DNA of 64,000 nucleotides from Candidatus Sulfurimonas baltica (GCF_015265455.1 NZ_CP054492.1:1736001-1800000), one strand, 5' to 3'; shown: positions 28,668 through 37,375, numbered from the stretch's first letter. Notes: generated by a model not told the origin, from the sequence alone. Program-made: numbers and translations.

Positions 28668-29687
28668 ATGAATTCAAGAATTGCACTGTTTATATTAACC
28701 TTTTTTCTTACCATTCCTCTATATGCCAACAGTGCTGTTGTATTTATGTATCACCGTTTTGGCGAGTCGAAATACCCATCTACCAATATTACAATTGAGC
28801 AGTTTAGGTATCAACTCGATTACCTGCAAAAAAACGACTACAACGTCTGGCCGCTATCAAAAGTAATAGACCATATAAGAAACAAAAAAACTCTCCCACC
28901 AAAAACAGTTGCCATTACAATAGATGATGCCTATATAAGTACTTTTACAAAAGCTTACCCTATGCTAAAGAGCAAAAGTTTTCCATTTACTGTTTTTGTT
29001 AGCACTAACCAGGTTGACAGCAAATCTAACTCCTACATGTCATGGGAGCAGATGAGAGAGATGCAAAAAAATGGTTCTGAGTTTGCTAACCACTCACTTA
29101 GTCATGAGTTTCTTCTCCCTAAAAAAAATGAGCCGGAAGAGACGTGGAAAAAATGGATTTCTGCCGAGATACAAGGTGCTGAGAAACGCCTAAAAGAGGA
29201 GCTTGGAGAAGATGTAAACAGCCAAAAACTCTTCTCTTACCCTTTTGGGGAGTACACAATGAAAACCGCAGAGTTGGTAAGAGAGTTAGGGTATGTTGGA
29301 ATCACCCAAACATCAGGTCCAGTTGGTGAGGAGAGTGACTTAATGGCAATAACAAGATTTCCAATGGCAGAGGCATTTGCCACTCCAGATGGATTTAAAA
29401 CCAAGTTAAACACAATACCTATCCCAATAGAAACTATTAAGCCGAGAGAACCATTTATAAAAGAGAACCCACCAAAATTACGCATAAAGCTAAAAGAAGA
29501 AGTTAAAAATATAGGGTGCTATACATCCAATGGAGAAGCTATAAAAGTAAATTGGATTTCAAAAACAGAGTTTGAAATCAGTGCAGATAAAGAGCTAAAA
29601 CCACCAAGAGACAAGTATACATGTACAGCACAAGCCAAAGATGCAAAATGGTATTGGCACAGCCATTTTTGGATAATTGAGAAATAA
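28668..29687 (+). CDS. Secreted polysaccharide deacetylase
   Basis: 339-residue protein with an N-terminal signal peptide (about 22 residues, ending IPLYANS). The NodB-homology domain (about 25-210) has the catalytic motifs AITIDDAY (Asp pair), NHSLSHEF (His-x3-His metal ligands) and SYPFGEY. A C-terminal domain of ~100 residues follows (KLRIKLKEEVKNIGCYTSNG..., beta-rich, unknown). It should deacetylate an envelope or exopolysaccharide. Single gene; the hairpin that follows precedes the convergent helicase-domain gene. Confidence 0.88.
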   Translation: MNSRIALFILTFFLTIPLYANSAVVFMYHRFGESKYPSTNITIEQFRYQLDYLQKNDYNVWPLSKVIDHIRNKKTLPPKTVAITIDDAYISTFTKAYPMLKSKSFPFTVFVSTNQVDSKSNSYMSWEQMREMQKNGSEFANHSLSHEFLLPKKNEPEETWKKWISAEIQGAEKRLKEELGEDVNSQKLFSYPFGEYTMKTAELVRELGYVGITQTSGPVGEESDLMAITRFPMAEAFATPDGFKTKLNTIPIPIETIKPREPFIKENPPKLRIKLKEEVKNIGCYTSNGEAIKVNWISKTEFEISADKELKPPRDKYTCTAQAKDAKWYWHSHFWIIEK

Positions 29688-29701
29688 CTTAAAGTAAGAG
29701 G

Positions 29702-29729
29702 TCATTCATTTATTTGAATGAACTTTTTT
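29702..29729 (+). terminator. Putative terminator after the deacetylase gene
   Basis: TCATTCA (29702-29708) pairs with TGAATGA (29715-29721) over a six-base loop, followed by AC and six T residues. Fits a rho-independent terminator for the deacetylase, starting 14 bases after its stop. Confidence 0.55.
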
Positions 29730-30366
29730 ACTCTGCTTTCTTCTTTTTAACTTTTTTTACTATCTGTTTGCGGTGACGTGGTTTCTTTTTCTTATCTTTA
29801 GCAACGTGAGCTACCTCATCGGATACTTCTGGAGTGAAGCCTTCTAGCTCTTCTTGTGGCATTTCATTTTTCAACCTCAACTCTAAAATACTTAACAGCC
29901 CCTCTTCTTCAGGAGATACAAAACATATAGATTCCCCTACTCCGTCAACAAGTATAAGGCGGTTAAAATAATCCTCATGCTGAGGAGGAAGGTCATAGTT
30001 TAGGATAGTTTGTATATTGTTTAACTCCAAAGATTGCAAAATCATATCAGTAGTTATTAGTATATTTAATTCACCTGAGTTAAAGGCTTTAGCTGCCTCT
30101 TCGTGTTGCTCAACTCTATGATTGCCATGAATTGAAGTAGCTGAAATATCTTTAGTTTTTAGATATTCATTGAGCTCATCTGCTCTGCGTTTACTTCTTA
30201 CAACAACGACACTCTGTTTTTTGTCACTGTTTTTAATAAAGAACTCAAGCATAGAAGCTTTGTCGCCCTCTTTCACTAGATAAGCTACTTGTTTAGTGCG
30301 TTTTCCGACACTTACATTGTCATAGTATTTTTTTTTGCTAGGTTTTTTAGTTTTCTCTTCTGACAT
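29728..30366 (-). CDS. Stand-alone helicase C-terminal (RecA2-like) domain protein
   Basis: 212-residue protein that corresponds only to the second RecA-like lobe of a DEAD-box RNA helicase; no first lobe with Walker A or DEAD is present. Motif IV is seen as SVVVVRSKRRADEL, motif V as ILITTDMILQSLELNNIQTILNYDLP, but motif VI (HRIGRTGR) has changed to YFNRLILVDGVG, losing the arginine fingers. A Lys/Arg-rich tail (about 190-212) suggests RNA binding. ATPase activity is not expected. The upstream sequence is a HAD gene on the same strand, not a lost first lobe, so this is not a simple truncation. Confidence 0.75.
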   Translation of the reverse strand: MSEEKTKKPSKKKYYDNVSVGKRTKQVAYLVKEGDKASMLEFFIKNSDKKQSVVVVRSKRRADELNEYLKTKDISATSIHGNHRVEQHEEAAKAFNSGELNILITTDMILQSLELNNIQTILNYDLPPQHEDYFNRLILVDGVGESICFVSPEEEGLLSILELRLKNEMPQEELEGFTPEVSDEVAHVAKDKKKKPRHRKQIVKKVKKKKAE

Positions 30367-30407
30367 GTAGTTATTTCCTTAATATTTGAGCGAATTATAG
30401 CTGATTT

Positions 30408-31052
30408 TTACTGCTTCAACGATTTGAGCAGTGTTGGCAACTCTCTTAGTGTTTTAATCTTGTAAGTTGCGCTGCTAAAGTCATGAGATACTGTAAATGC
30501 ATTTTCTACTACCGCGCAATCTATCCCTGCATTGACAGCCGAACTAAGCCCTCTTTGTGAATCTTCTATTACTAAACACTCCTCTTTTAGAGCGTTAAAC
30601 TTTTTCATACCTGCAAGATATGGATCTGCATGTGGCTTAGCACGAGCATACTCTTCAACACAAAGTGTAAAATCCATATACTTTACTATCTCTCTTTGTG
30701 AGTGTATCAGGTCAAAATCAACTCTTCTTGAAGTAGTTACTATCCCAAAACTGTACTCTTTAGACAACTCCTCAAGAACATCGACTACTCCGTCTATCTC
30801 TATATGCTCTGATGAGATAAACTCTCGGTAGTAGATATCTCTTCGCTTTCTTTGTTTATCAACTGTTTTTTGAGTGTGTCCATGCTTCTTTGCCACTTCC
30901 CATGCTGTTCCGCCTCTTGCCATTATCTCCATATAGACATCAAACGGAAGTTCTACATCTATCTCATTCAAAGATTTTTTATTAGCTTCGTAATACCACT
31001 TTTCAGTCTCTACAAGTACACCGTCATTGTCAAACAGAAGATACTTTTTCAA
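30408..31052 (-). CDS. HAD superfamily phosphatase (phosphoglucomutase/phosphatase-like)
   Basis: 214-residue HAD subfamily IA protein. Motif I is LFDNDGVLVETE (nucleophile Asp and acid/base Asp), motif II is GIVTTSRR, motif III Lys lies in YARAKPHADPYL, and motif IV is VIEDSQRGLSSA. A helical cap sits between motifs I and II (about 15-85). This set fits beta-phosphoglucomutase-like or sugar-phosphate phosphatases. It abuts the RlmI-like gene with no gap, so the two are cotranscribed. Confidence 0.88.
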   Translation of the reverse strand: MKKYLLFDNDGVLVETEKWYYEANKKSLNEIDVELPFDVYMEIMARGGTAWEVAKKHGHTQKTVDKQRKRRDIYYREFISSEHIEIDGVVDVLEELSKEYSFGIVTTSRRVDFDLIHSQREIVKYMDFTLCVEEYARAKPHADPYLAGMKKFNALKEECLVIEDSQRGLSSAVNAGIDCAVVENAFTVSHDFSSATYKIKTLRELPTLLKSLKQ

Positions 31053-32252
31053 TTACTTAACCTTTTTAATAAATACAACTTTGAGGTAGTCGCCCTCTTT
31101 GAACTTCTCTGCAACCCTGAAATCTTTTGGCAGAGTGAAACTCTCTTCAACTGTGTATTTCCCGCCAAGCTCTTTAAATGCTTTAAAGATAAAGTCTCTA
31201 AACGTCATCATCCCAAAGTTTGCGTAGTTTGTGGAGGCAACTATCACACCGCCTTTGTTTGTTATCTGTATAGCCTCTTTAAGAAGTTTTACATAGTCTT
31301 TTGCCACAGAGAATGTAACCTTTTTAGACCTAGCAAAACTAGGCGGGTCAAGAACTACCAAATCAAACAATAAACTCTTTTTTACGGCATACTTAAAGTA
31401 GTTAAAAACATCTTCAACTATAATCTCTTGGCTCTCTACATGTATGGCGTTTATACTAAACTGTTCCTCTGTTTTACTGCGGCTTCTGTTTGCCAAGTCA
31501 ACACTTGTGGTTTTGCTCGAACCGCCAAGAGCTGCAAAAACAGAAAATGCACCAGTGTACGAGAAAGTGTTGAGAACTGTCTTTCCTTTTGCGTATTTGT
31601 CACGTATTGTTTTTCGCACTTCTCTTTGGTCTAAAAACACACCGACCATTGGTCCATCGTCTAGGTAGATGGCAAAATTTGCACCGTTTTCTTTTACTAT
31701 GATGGGAGCATCCGATTTAGTTCCGCAAACAAAATCATCCGCATCGTCCAAGTACTGACCTTTTGCGTCAAACCTTTTCTTTTGATATATCCCTTTGTAC
31801 TCTACTGAAGATTTAAGCGCTTTTAAAACCTCATCTTTAAGTTCATATATACCAATGCTATACCATGTAGCCATATAAAAACCATCAAAATAGTCTATGG
31901 TTAAACCGCCTACTCCGTCACCCTCGCCGTTAAAAACTCTAAATGCCGTAGTCTCTTCGTCGCTAAAAAACTCTTCTCTGTACTCTATGGCAGATTTTAT
32001 TCTCTTTGCAAAGTACTTCGCATCTATTTGTTCATCTTTGTTTGACGAGAGTACCCAACCGTAACCTTTGTTTTGAATACCGTAGTAACCTTTAGCAATG
32101 AACTTTTTTTTACTGTCCATTAAATTTACTATTGTCCCCTCTTTTGTCAATCTACTCAAATCTGCAATAGACTCTTTTGATATAAGCGGGTATCCATCTT
32201 TGTATTCATCAATATATTCGGGTTTTACAGTTAGCTCAATCTCTTTATACAT
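31053..32252 (-). CDS. RlmI-like 23S rRNA cytosine methyltransferase (PUA + SAM domains)
   Basis: 399-residue class I SAM-dependent RNA methyltransferase. The N-terminal ~75 residues form a PUA-like RNA-binding domain; then the YccW/RlmI central domain with GEGDGVGGLTIDYFDG and MVGVFLDQREVR; and a Rossmann domain with VLNTFSYTGAFSVFAALGG (SAM site) and VVLDPPSFARSK (catalytic DPPSF). Probably m5C methylation of 23S rRNA; position not determinable. First gene of a three-gene minus operon with the HAD and helicase-domain genes. Confidence 0.88.
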   Translation of the reverse strand: MYKEIELTVKPEYIDEYKDGYPLISKESIADLSRLTKEGTIVNLMDSKKKFIAKGYYGIQNKGYGWVLSSNKDEQIDAKYFAKRIKSAIEYREEFFSDEETTAFRVFNGEGDGVGGLTIDYFDGFYMATWYSIGIYELKDEVLKALKSSVEYKGIYQKKRFDAKGQYLDDADDFVCGTKSDAPIIVKENGANFAIYLDDGPMVGVFLDQREVRKTIRDKYAKGKTVLNTFSYTGAFSVFAALGGSSKTTSVDLANRSRSKTEEQFSINAIHVESQEIIVEDVFNYFKYAVKKSLLFDLVVLDPPSFARSKKVTFSVAKDYVKLLKEAIQITNKGGVIVASTNYANFGMMTFRDFIFKAFKELGGKYTVEESFTLPKDFRVAEKFKEGDYLKVVFIKKVK

Positions 32253-32358
32253 GTTGTTTTTCCTTGGTGCAATTATAGTATAAATATGAATTGTGTTTTA
32301 AGGTTTTGAAGTTCATTATGATAGAATTATTAAAATGTATACATCATGGAGAGAAAAA

Positions 32359-33174
32359 ATGAGTGATGAAGATATAAAAAACAATGTTAAAAATATGTTT
32401 GATGAAGTTGCAACCAGATATGAAAATATAGACTTTTTTAAGATTTCAGCTAAAAATATAGCTGATTTACTCCCATGTAAAGGTGTGAGTAATGTTTTAG
32501 ATGTAGCATGCGGTACGGGCAATGTTGTCTTGGAGTATGCTTCAACTTTTGCAGATGCCAACTTTGACGCAGTTGATATCTCAACACAGATGCTCGAGTG
32601 TGCAAAAGAAAAAGCCAAAGAGCAAAACATAACAAATATCACTTTTTACTGCTGTGATATTGAAACTCTCGACATGCAAAAGCAGTATGACATAGTTACA
32701 TGTTCATACGCTCTGTTTTTTTTACCAAATCCCATAGATACGCTTAAAATACTTTATGCACATGTAAAAACCGGTGGAACACTCATCTTTACATCTTTTA
32801 CACAAAATGCTTTTTCTCCCTCATCTAAAATACTTGCTGATTTGTTTGAATCATTTGAGGTTAAAACACCTCAAAAAAGCTGGAAAACTCTTCAAACTAC
32901 TCAGGAGATAACCTACCTTTGCAACCAAGCCGACATAGAAGATTTTGATGTTCATGAAAAAGCTATACGCTACCCACTGAGTCTGCCTGAGTGGTGGAGC
33001 TTAAACAATGACACAGCTCACAGAGGTATGTTGCTGCAGCTCTCTTGCGATGATTATGAATCAGTTAAAGAGATGTACTTTGAGGCTATGCAATGGCATG
33101 AAGATGAATCAAGAATGGTAGAACTAAATGCAGACACTTTTTATACTATTATTAGAAAAGGGACTAATAAATAG
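32359..33174 (+). CDS. Class I SAM-dependent methyltransferase
   Basis: About 271 residues from the ATG at 32359, chosen because GGAGAG lies eight bases upstream; an in-frame ATG 24 bases earlier lacks a ribosome-binding site. The UbiE/COQ5-like Rossmann fold shows NVLDVACGTGNVVLEYA (motif I), DAVDISTQML and YDIVTCSYALFFLPNPIDTLK. The C-terminal third resembles no specific subfamily, so substrate is open. Stands alone, followed by the 301-base spacer that holds a folded repeat. Confidence 0.8.
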   Translation: MSDEDIKNNVKNMFDEVATRYENIDFFKISAKNIADLLPCKGVSNVLDVACGTGNVVLEYASTFADANFDAVDISTQMLECAKEKAKEQNITNITFYCCDIETLDMQKQYDIVTCSYALFFLPNPIDTLKILYAHVKTGGTLIFTSFTQNAFSPSSKILADLFESFEVKTPQKSWKTLQTTQEITYLCNQADIEDFDVHEKAIRYPLSLPEWWSLNNDTAHRGMLLQLSCDDYESVKEMYFEAMQWHEDESRMVELNADTFYTIIRKGTNK

Positions 33175-33475
33175 CAACTAAATTCTGGTTCAAGTCCAGA
33201 ATGACGGGTGTGTCGTCAATGACAGCATTTTTCCAATAATGGACGTGTTTTCAATGACCACTTATTCAAATTAACGGCATATCGTCATTCCAAGCTTGAC
33301 TTGGAATCTAGTTTATGAATTATTCACAAGTCTCAATTACAATATTATAAATTTGAACAAGTTTACATTTTTAATTTTTATTTGATAACAAATAACAAAA
33401 TATTATAAAAAAGATGAATAATGTGTTAATAAAAGTTGCATATTGATTGATTTTAATATTGGTGGGAAGATGAGA
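33175..33475. other. 301-base intergenic spacer
   Basis: No open frame of note. The first 130 bases hold a hairpin-bearing repeat (33181-33311, listed separately). The remainder (33312-33475) is very AT-rich with no repeat, promoter or RNA gene that I can support. Confidence 0.6.
33181..33311. repeat. Inverted pair of CGTCATTC-type hairpins (dispersed repeat or MITE-like remnant)
   Basis: The left end (33182-33206, read on the minus strand) is CGTCATTC-TGGACTTGAACCAGAAT; the right end (33283-33311, plus strand) is CGTCATTC-CAAGCTTGACTTGGAAT. Each forms a hairpin: ATTCTGG with CCAGAAT on the left (33182-33188 / 33196-33202) and ATTCCAAG with CTTGGAAT on the right (33287-33294 / 33300-33307), with CTTGA in or next to the loop in both. 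The stems differ but stay paired, and the two ends are inverted around 80 bases. This resembles intergenic CGTCATTC repeats of many bacterial genomes. Confidence 0.65.
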
Positions 33476-34399
33476 CTAAAAAATAGAGAGACCTGTTTTA
33501 TCTGTAAATAGCTCCAATGCTTTAGTCCCGATAAGAGAGTTTCCCTGTGCGTTAAGTTCTGGTGAAAATACACAGATGCCCATAAGCTTGGGAACGATAG
33601 CGACAATGCCTCCGCCTACTCCGCTTTTTCCAGGCAGACCTACATGAAAGGCAAAATCCCCAGAAGCATCATAGTGTCCACATGTAAGCATAACCGCATT
33701 AATCCGTTTTGCTTGAGATGGGGTTATGTAACACTTGTCAGTTATTGGGTCAACTCCATGATTTGCAAGGTAAAGCATAGCCCTTGAGAGCATTTTAGTA
33801 TTCATCTCCAGAGCACAATGTTTAAAGTATGTACCGACTACATCTTCAACTTCGTTGTCAAGATTGTTAAAACTTTTCATCAAGTTTGCTAGGGCTAAGT
33901 TTCTGTGTCCATGTTGCATTTCAGAGGCAGATACTATCTCGCTTGAATCAATTGAGATATCATCTGAAATATCTCTTATAAACTCAACAACTTCTCTATA
34001 TGCAACTTCACAGCCGCCGTAATGACTCATCAGTGCATCTGTGACATTGATAGCACCTGCATTTATAAAGGGGTTTCTCGGTTTGCCGTTTTCATATTCA
34101 AGCTGAACAAGGGAGTTAAATGGATTGCCAGATGGCTCATGTCCTATGCGGTTATACAGGGCTTTAGAGTAAAACTTCAGCGCCAATGTAAATGTAAAAA
34201 CCTTTGAGATACTTTGAACTGAAAAAAGTGTATCTGCTTGACCGACACTATACTGAGTTCCATCAAACAGTGTTAGAGTCATAGCGAATTGTTTTGGATT
34301 TACTCCGGCTAAGGCCGGTATGTAGTTTGCAACTTTTCCGGTACCAAACAAAGGAGTAATCTCATTTGAAATTTCGTCTAGTATTGATTGGTAATCCAT
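33476..34399 (-). CDS. glsA: Glutaminase A
   Basis: Serine-dependent beta-lactamase-like glutaminase, converts glutamine to glutamate and ammonia. The 307-residue protein shows the family motifs YIPALAGVNP, FSVQSISKVF (SxxK nucleophile pair), GHEPSGNPFNS, PRNPFINAGAI, and a C-terminal GKSGVGGGIVAIVP. Length is normal. It is the last gene of a tight three-gene minus operon with an NTF2-like protein and an 82-residue protein (gaps of 15 and 12 bases); why these should go together is not obvious. Confidence 0.95.
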   Translation of the reverse strand: MDYQSILDEISNEITPLFGTGKVANYIPALAGVNPKQFAMTLTLFDGTQYSVGQADTLFSVQSISKVFTFTLALKFYSKALYNRIGHEPSGNPFNSLVQLEYENGKPRNPFINAGAINVTDALMSHYGGCEVAYREVVEFIRDISDDISIDSSEIVSASEMQHGHRNLALANLMKSFNNLDNEVEDVVGTYFKHCALEMNTKMLSRAMLYLANHGVDPITDKCYITPSQAKRINAVMLTCGHYDASGDFAFHVGLPGKSGVGGGIVAIVPKLMGICVFSPELNAQGNSLIGTKALELFTDKTGLSIF

Positions 34400-34414
34400 T
34401 AAAACTGCCTTTTA

Positions 34415-34810
34415 TTACTCGCTAAGTTGTTTATGAAGTGAGTTTAAATCACCTAATATATTTATGCTCATTATCTTACCGTCTCTTATTTGGAAAAAAG
34501 AAGCGCCAGAATAACATATTCGTCTACCAGTTGGTGCATAATCAAATAGTGCACCTTCATGAGAGCCTGTATAGGTAACATAAATTGCCACCATATCATT
34601 TTCATATACCGACATCTCTACAGCATGATAAAGGTTTGGGAATACACCAATCAACATTTGTGCATACTCTTTAAAACCATCTATCCCATTCGCTGTAATA
34701 TCGAGTGAGCCTCTAAAGCGAATATCTTTGTCACAAATTATATTTGCTTTGTCAAAGTCCTTATCATTCCACATTTGGTAATAAGCACTAATTAGTTCTT
34801 TGTTTGTCAT
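34415..34810 (-). CDS. SnoaL-like / NTF2-fold protein
   Basis: 131-residue protein of the NTF2-like superfamily (SnoaL-like polyketide cyclase/ester cyclase group). Typical features: N-terminal ELISAYYQMWNDKDFDKANIICD, central FKEYAQMLIGVFPNLYHAVE, and YVTYTGSHEGALFDYAPTGRRI with the closing FFQIRDGKIMSI. Such proteins may be enzymes or ligand-binding proteins; no ligand or reaction can be given. Located between glsA and a small acidic protein. Confidence 0.8.
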   Translation of the reverse strand: MTNKELISAYYQMWNDKDFDKANIICDKDIRFRGSLDITANGIDGFKEYAQMLIGVFPNLYHAVEMSVYENDMVAIYVTYTGSHEGALFDYAPTGRRICYSGASFFQIRDGKIMSINILGDLNSLHKQLSE

Positions 34811-34822
34811 ATTTGTTTCTTT

Positions 34823-35071
34823 CTAGTCAGTATAACTACGTTTGTGTGGAAATTTTTGAACTGAGTCATACTCATCATCTTCCCAACCATCGTATTCATT
34901 ATATGCATCATAATCTATAGTAAAAAGTTTTGGATAACCTAGTTTAACTAGTTCTTCATCTATAAAATTACGATTAAATCCTTTGTCCTCGCAAAGTAAA
35001 ACGATATCAGCAATATCTGCTTCATCAACGCCACCAAGTTCCATTTCAAACACTACATCAGAAACGTTCAT
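34823..35071 (-). CDS. Small acidic protein of unknown function
   Basis: 82 residues, unusually rich in Asp/Glu and Tyr toward the C-terminus (IDYDAYNEYDGWEDDEYDSV). The first half is a helical MNVSDVVFEMELGGVDEADIADIVLLCEDKGF-like segment that could be a small DNA- or protein-binding helical bundle. I do not recognise a family. It heads a tight operon with the NTF2-like and glsA genes and has a plausible GAGGG ribosome-binding site. Confidence 0.65.
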   Translation of the reverse strand: MNVSDVVFEMELGGVDEADIADIVLLCEDKGFNRNFIDEELVKLGYPKLFTIDYDAYNEYDGWEDDEYDSVQKFPHKRSYTD

Positions 35072-35149
35072 TACGCCCTCATAAATAAATTATTCTACGT
35101 GAGATTACCGTTTGATAAACATTACCAAACACAGCCAAAAAAACCTGAA

Positions 35150-35166
35150 ATACCAATTTTTGGTAT
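35150..35166. other. Hairpin in spacer downstream of the molybdoenzyme gene
   Basis: ATACCAA pairs with TTGGTAT over a three-base loop. On the minus strand it is followed after eight bases by a run of seven T, so it may be a weak terminator of the 35271-37250 gene; it could also be a dyad operator for the small operon that follows. Unresolved. Confidence 0.35.
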
Positions 35167-35270
35167 CTCTTTTGACCCAAAGGTTCTACTAAAGTGAACC
35201 AATAATTTGAGTGCGCAATTATACATCTTTTTTAAATAAAATCAGTAATAAAATTAAACCGCTCTCTCTC

Positions 35271-37250
35271 TTATACTTTAGTGATTTTCACTGCACTGTA
35301 GTTATAGTCAGGTTGCAAAGACTCACTGTCTAGTAAATCATTGGTTAAATAATTTATATCTCTATTACTAATTGGCATAAAAATAGTTTTTCTGTTTATG
35401 TCATCAGTTACCACAGCTACAGTAGTTATTGTTCCTCTGAGCGATGTGACCGTTACTATGTCATCACTTTTTATATTTAACAATTTTGCATCTTCGCTAT
35501 TTATCTCTACAAATTCAAGTGCTTTACACTTTTGCAGTGTTTTTGGCAGATTTGTTTTTGTGCCGCTATGCCACTGGTCCCTTGTGCGACCTGTCAAAAG
35601 AACAAAAGGGTATTTTATACTTGTTTTCTCGCTCAGCAGTCTGTTCTCAACAAAATGAAGATTTGCTTTTTTATCTTTTGTTAAAAAGCCTTTGATATTT
35701 TCACCCCAAACAAAAGGTTTATCTGACAACTCATCATAATTTGCAAAATGAATATCCATATAATCGTTTAACTTTGTCATCTCCTGATACTCTTGAAAAA
35801 TCTCTTTTGTATTTTTATAACTAAACTCTTTTTCAAAGCCAAGCTCCCATGCTAAAAGTTGAAATATTTGCCAATCAGCTTTACAATCAATAGAAGTTCG
35901 AGAGAGCTTCTCTTGCTTTGTAATACTTCTATCTAGGTTTGTCTGAGTACCCTCTTTTTCACCCCATGGAGCTGCCGGTAATCTTATATGGGCAAAGTTA
36001 GAAGTCTCACTATTGTCATACGCATTTATCTCCACAACCATAGGAATTTTTTTAATTAACTTCTCCATCTTATGTCTGTTTGGGAGATGATAGATTGGGT
36101 CGGTGTGACAAATTATAAGCAAATCCAAATCTGCTTCAAGCATCTGCGTTGCAGTAAGCCCAGGCTTGCTATAAATTTTATTTGTACACCAAAACTTTGA
36201 TACTTTATTTATAGACTTTACATCAAAACCCAAATGAACAGCCAACATAGTGGACAAACCTCCAACCTCTCTGCCACCCATAGCGTTAGGCTGACCGGTA
36301 AGGCTAAGTGGCCCGTTTCCAGGTTTAAATATTTTTCCAGTTAAAAGATGAGTGTTTATAAGTGCCAAATTTTTATCAACGCCCTGAACAGACTGGTTAA
36401 GACCCATGGTCCATGCTGTTATAATATTTTTACTGTTTTTATAAAACATCCAAAACCATTCAAACTGCTCTTTGCTCAATCCGGTTCTTTTTAGCATTTT
36501 AGTTACAGGAACTCTTTTAAACTTGTTTTGCAAGAGTTCAAAATTGTTTACATGTAAGTCTACAAACTCTTTGTCATACATCTCTTCATCAATCAACCGC
36601 TTTGAGATTAGATTGAAAAAGTCTATATCACCGCTGGCTTTTATGGGAAGGTATAAATCAGCAATTTTTGCAGTTTCGGTATACCTAGGGTCTATCACAA
36701 TAACTTTTAGCCCCTGCTTTTTAGCCTTTTTTATCTGGTTGTGAAACAATACATGTGATTCGGCGGTATTAGCACCCGTGAGGATAAGAAGGTCACTTTT
36801 AAAAATATCTTCCATTCTAAGGGGAACAAAGTCTGCCCCGATTGATTTTTTATAAGCAACAACTGCACTAGACATACATGTACGGGTGTTTGTGTCTACA
36901 TTATTCGTACCTATAAAACCCTTTCCCAACTTGTTTGCAATATAGTAGTCTTCTGTTAAAAGTTGTCCCGAGAGATAGAAACCTATCTTTTTAGGTTTAG
37001 TTTTTTTTACTTTCTCGGCAATAGCTCTAATAGAGTCGCCCCAAGAGCTAATTTTATACTCATCGTCTATGCTATCTCTTGTCTGTGGTCTAAGAAGTCT
37101 TGTCGATGTGTCAATGCTTACAAGCTCTGATACACCTTTTGAACATAACTTCCCCTCATTTACAGGATATGCAACATCACCGATAAGCTTACTCTCATCA
37201 TACTCCAACCCACAACCAACACCGCAATAACCACACACAGATTTTATCAT
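35271..37250 (-). CDS. Molybdopterin oxidoreductase, assimilatory nitrate reductase-like (NarB/NasA type)
   Basis: 659-residue cytoplasmic Mo-bisMGD enzyme of the NapA/NarB/FdhF group. The N-terminal 4Fe-4S motif C-x2-C-x3-C (VCGYCGVGCGLEY) with the fourth Cys in KLCSKG is present, followed by NVDTNTRTCMSSAVVAYKKS, whose Cys would ligate molybdenum as in nitrate reductases. Further signatures: NAMGGREVGGL and LTGRTRDQWHSGTKT. No Tat signal, so it is cytoplasmic and unlike NapA. It is shorter than typical NarB (about 700+). No nitrite reductase or partner subunit is beside it. Formate dehydrogenase-type use is less likely because of the missing selenocysteine/VCH context. Confidence 0.75.
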   Translation of the reverse strand: MIKSVCGYCGVGCGLEYDESKLIGDVAYPVNEGKLCSKGVSELVSIDTSTRLLRPQTRDSIDDEYKISSWGDSIRAIAEKVKKTKPKKIGFYLSGQLLTEDYYIANKLGKGFIGTNNVDTNTRTCMSSAVVAYKKSIGADFVPLRMEDIFKSDLLILTGANTAESHVLFHNQIKKAKKQGLKVIVIDPRYTETAKIADLYLPIKASGDIDFFNLISKRLIDEEMYDKEFVDLHVNNFELLQNKFKRVPVTKMLKRTGLSKEQFEWFWMFYKNSKNIITAWTMGLNQSVQGVDKNLALINTHLLTGKIFKPGNGPLSLTGQPNAMGGREVGGLSTMLAVHLGFDVKSINKVSKFWCTNKIYSKPGLTATQMLEADLDLLIICHTDPIYHLPNRHKMEKLIKKIPMVVEINAYDNSETSNFAHIRLPAAPWGEKEGTQTNLDRSITKQEKLSRTSIDCKADWQIFQLLAWELGFEKEFSYKNTKEIFQEYQEMTKLNDYMDIHFANYDELSDKPFVWGENIKGFLTKDKKANLHFVENRLLSEKTSIKYPFVLLTGRTRDQWHSGTKTNLPKTLQKCKALEFVEINSEDAKLLNIKSDDIVTVTSLRGTITTVAVVTDDINRKTIFMPISNRDINYLTNDLLDSESLQPDYNYSAVKITKV

Positions 37251-37369
37251 TGTACAAAACTCATTCCAATTAAACTAATGCCATTATATTAGTATAAGTT
37301 TAATGTAAAGTTAAGATTATCTGTATAAATATTAATCAATACATTGCTTATTAAGTATATTTTTAATCG

Positions 37370-37375
37370 TATAAT
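37370..37375 (+). promoter_or_regulatory. Putative -10 element for the 37447 gene
   Basis: TATAAT in TTAATCGTATAATTTC, 71 bases before the start. The gap to the divergent molybdoenzyme gene is 196 bases and otherwise AT-rich without recognised structure. Confidence 0.45.

Noticed and set aside
33181-33206. tRNA T-arm-like sequence (CTGGTTCAAGTCCAG)
   Set aside because: It matches a T arm and might hint at an attachment site, but no acceptor end, anticodon arm or integrase is present, and the matching inverted partner at 33283-33311 makes a dispersed repeat the better reading.
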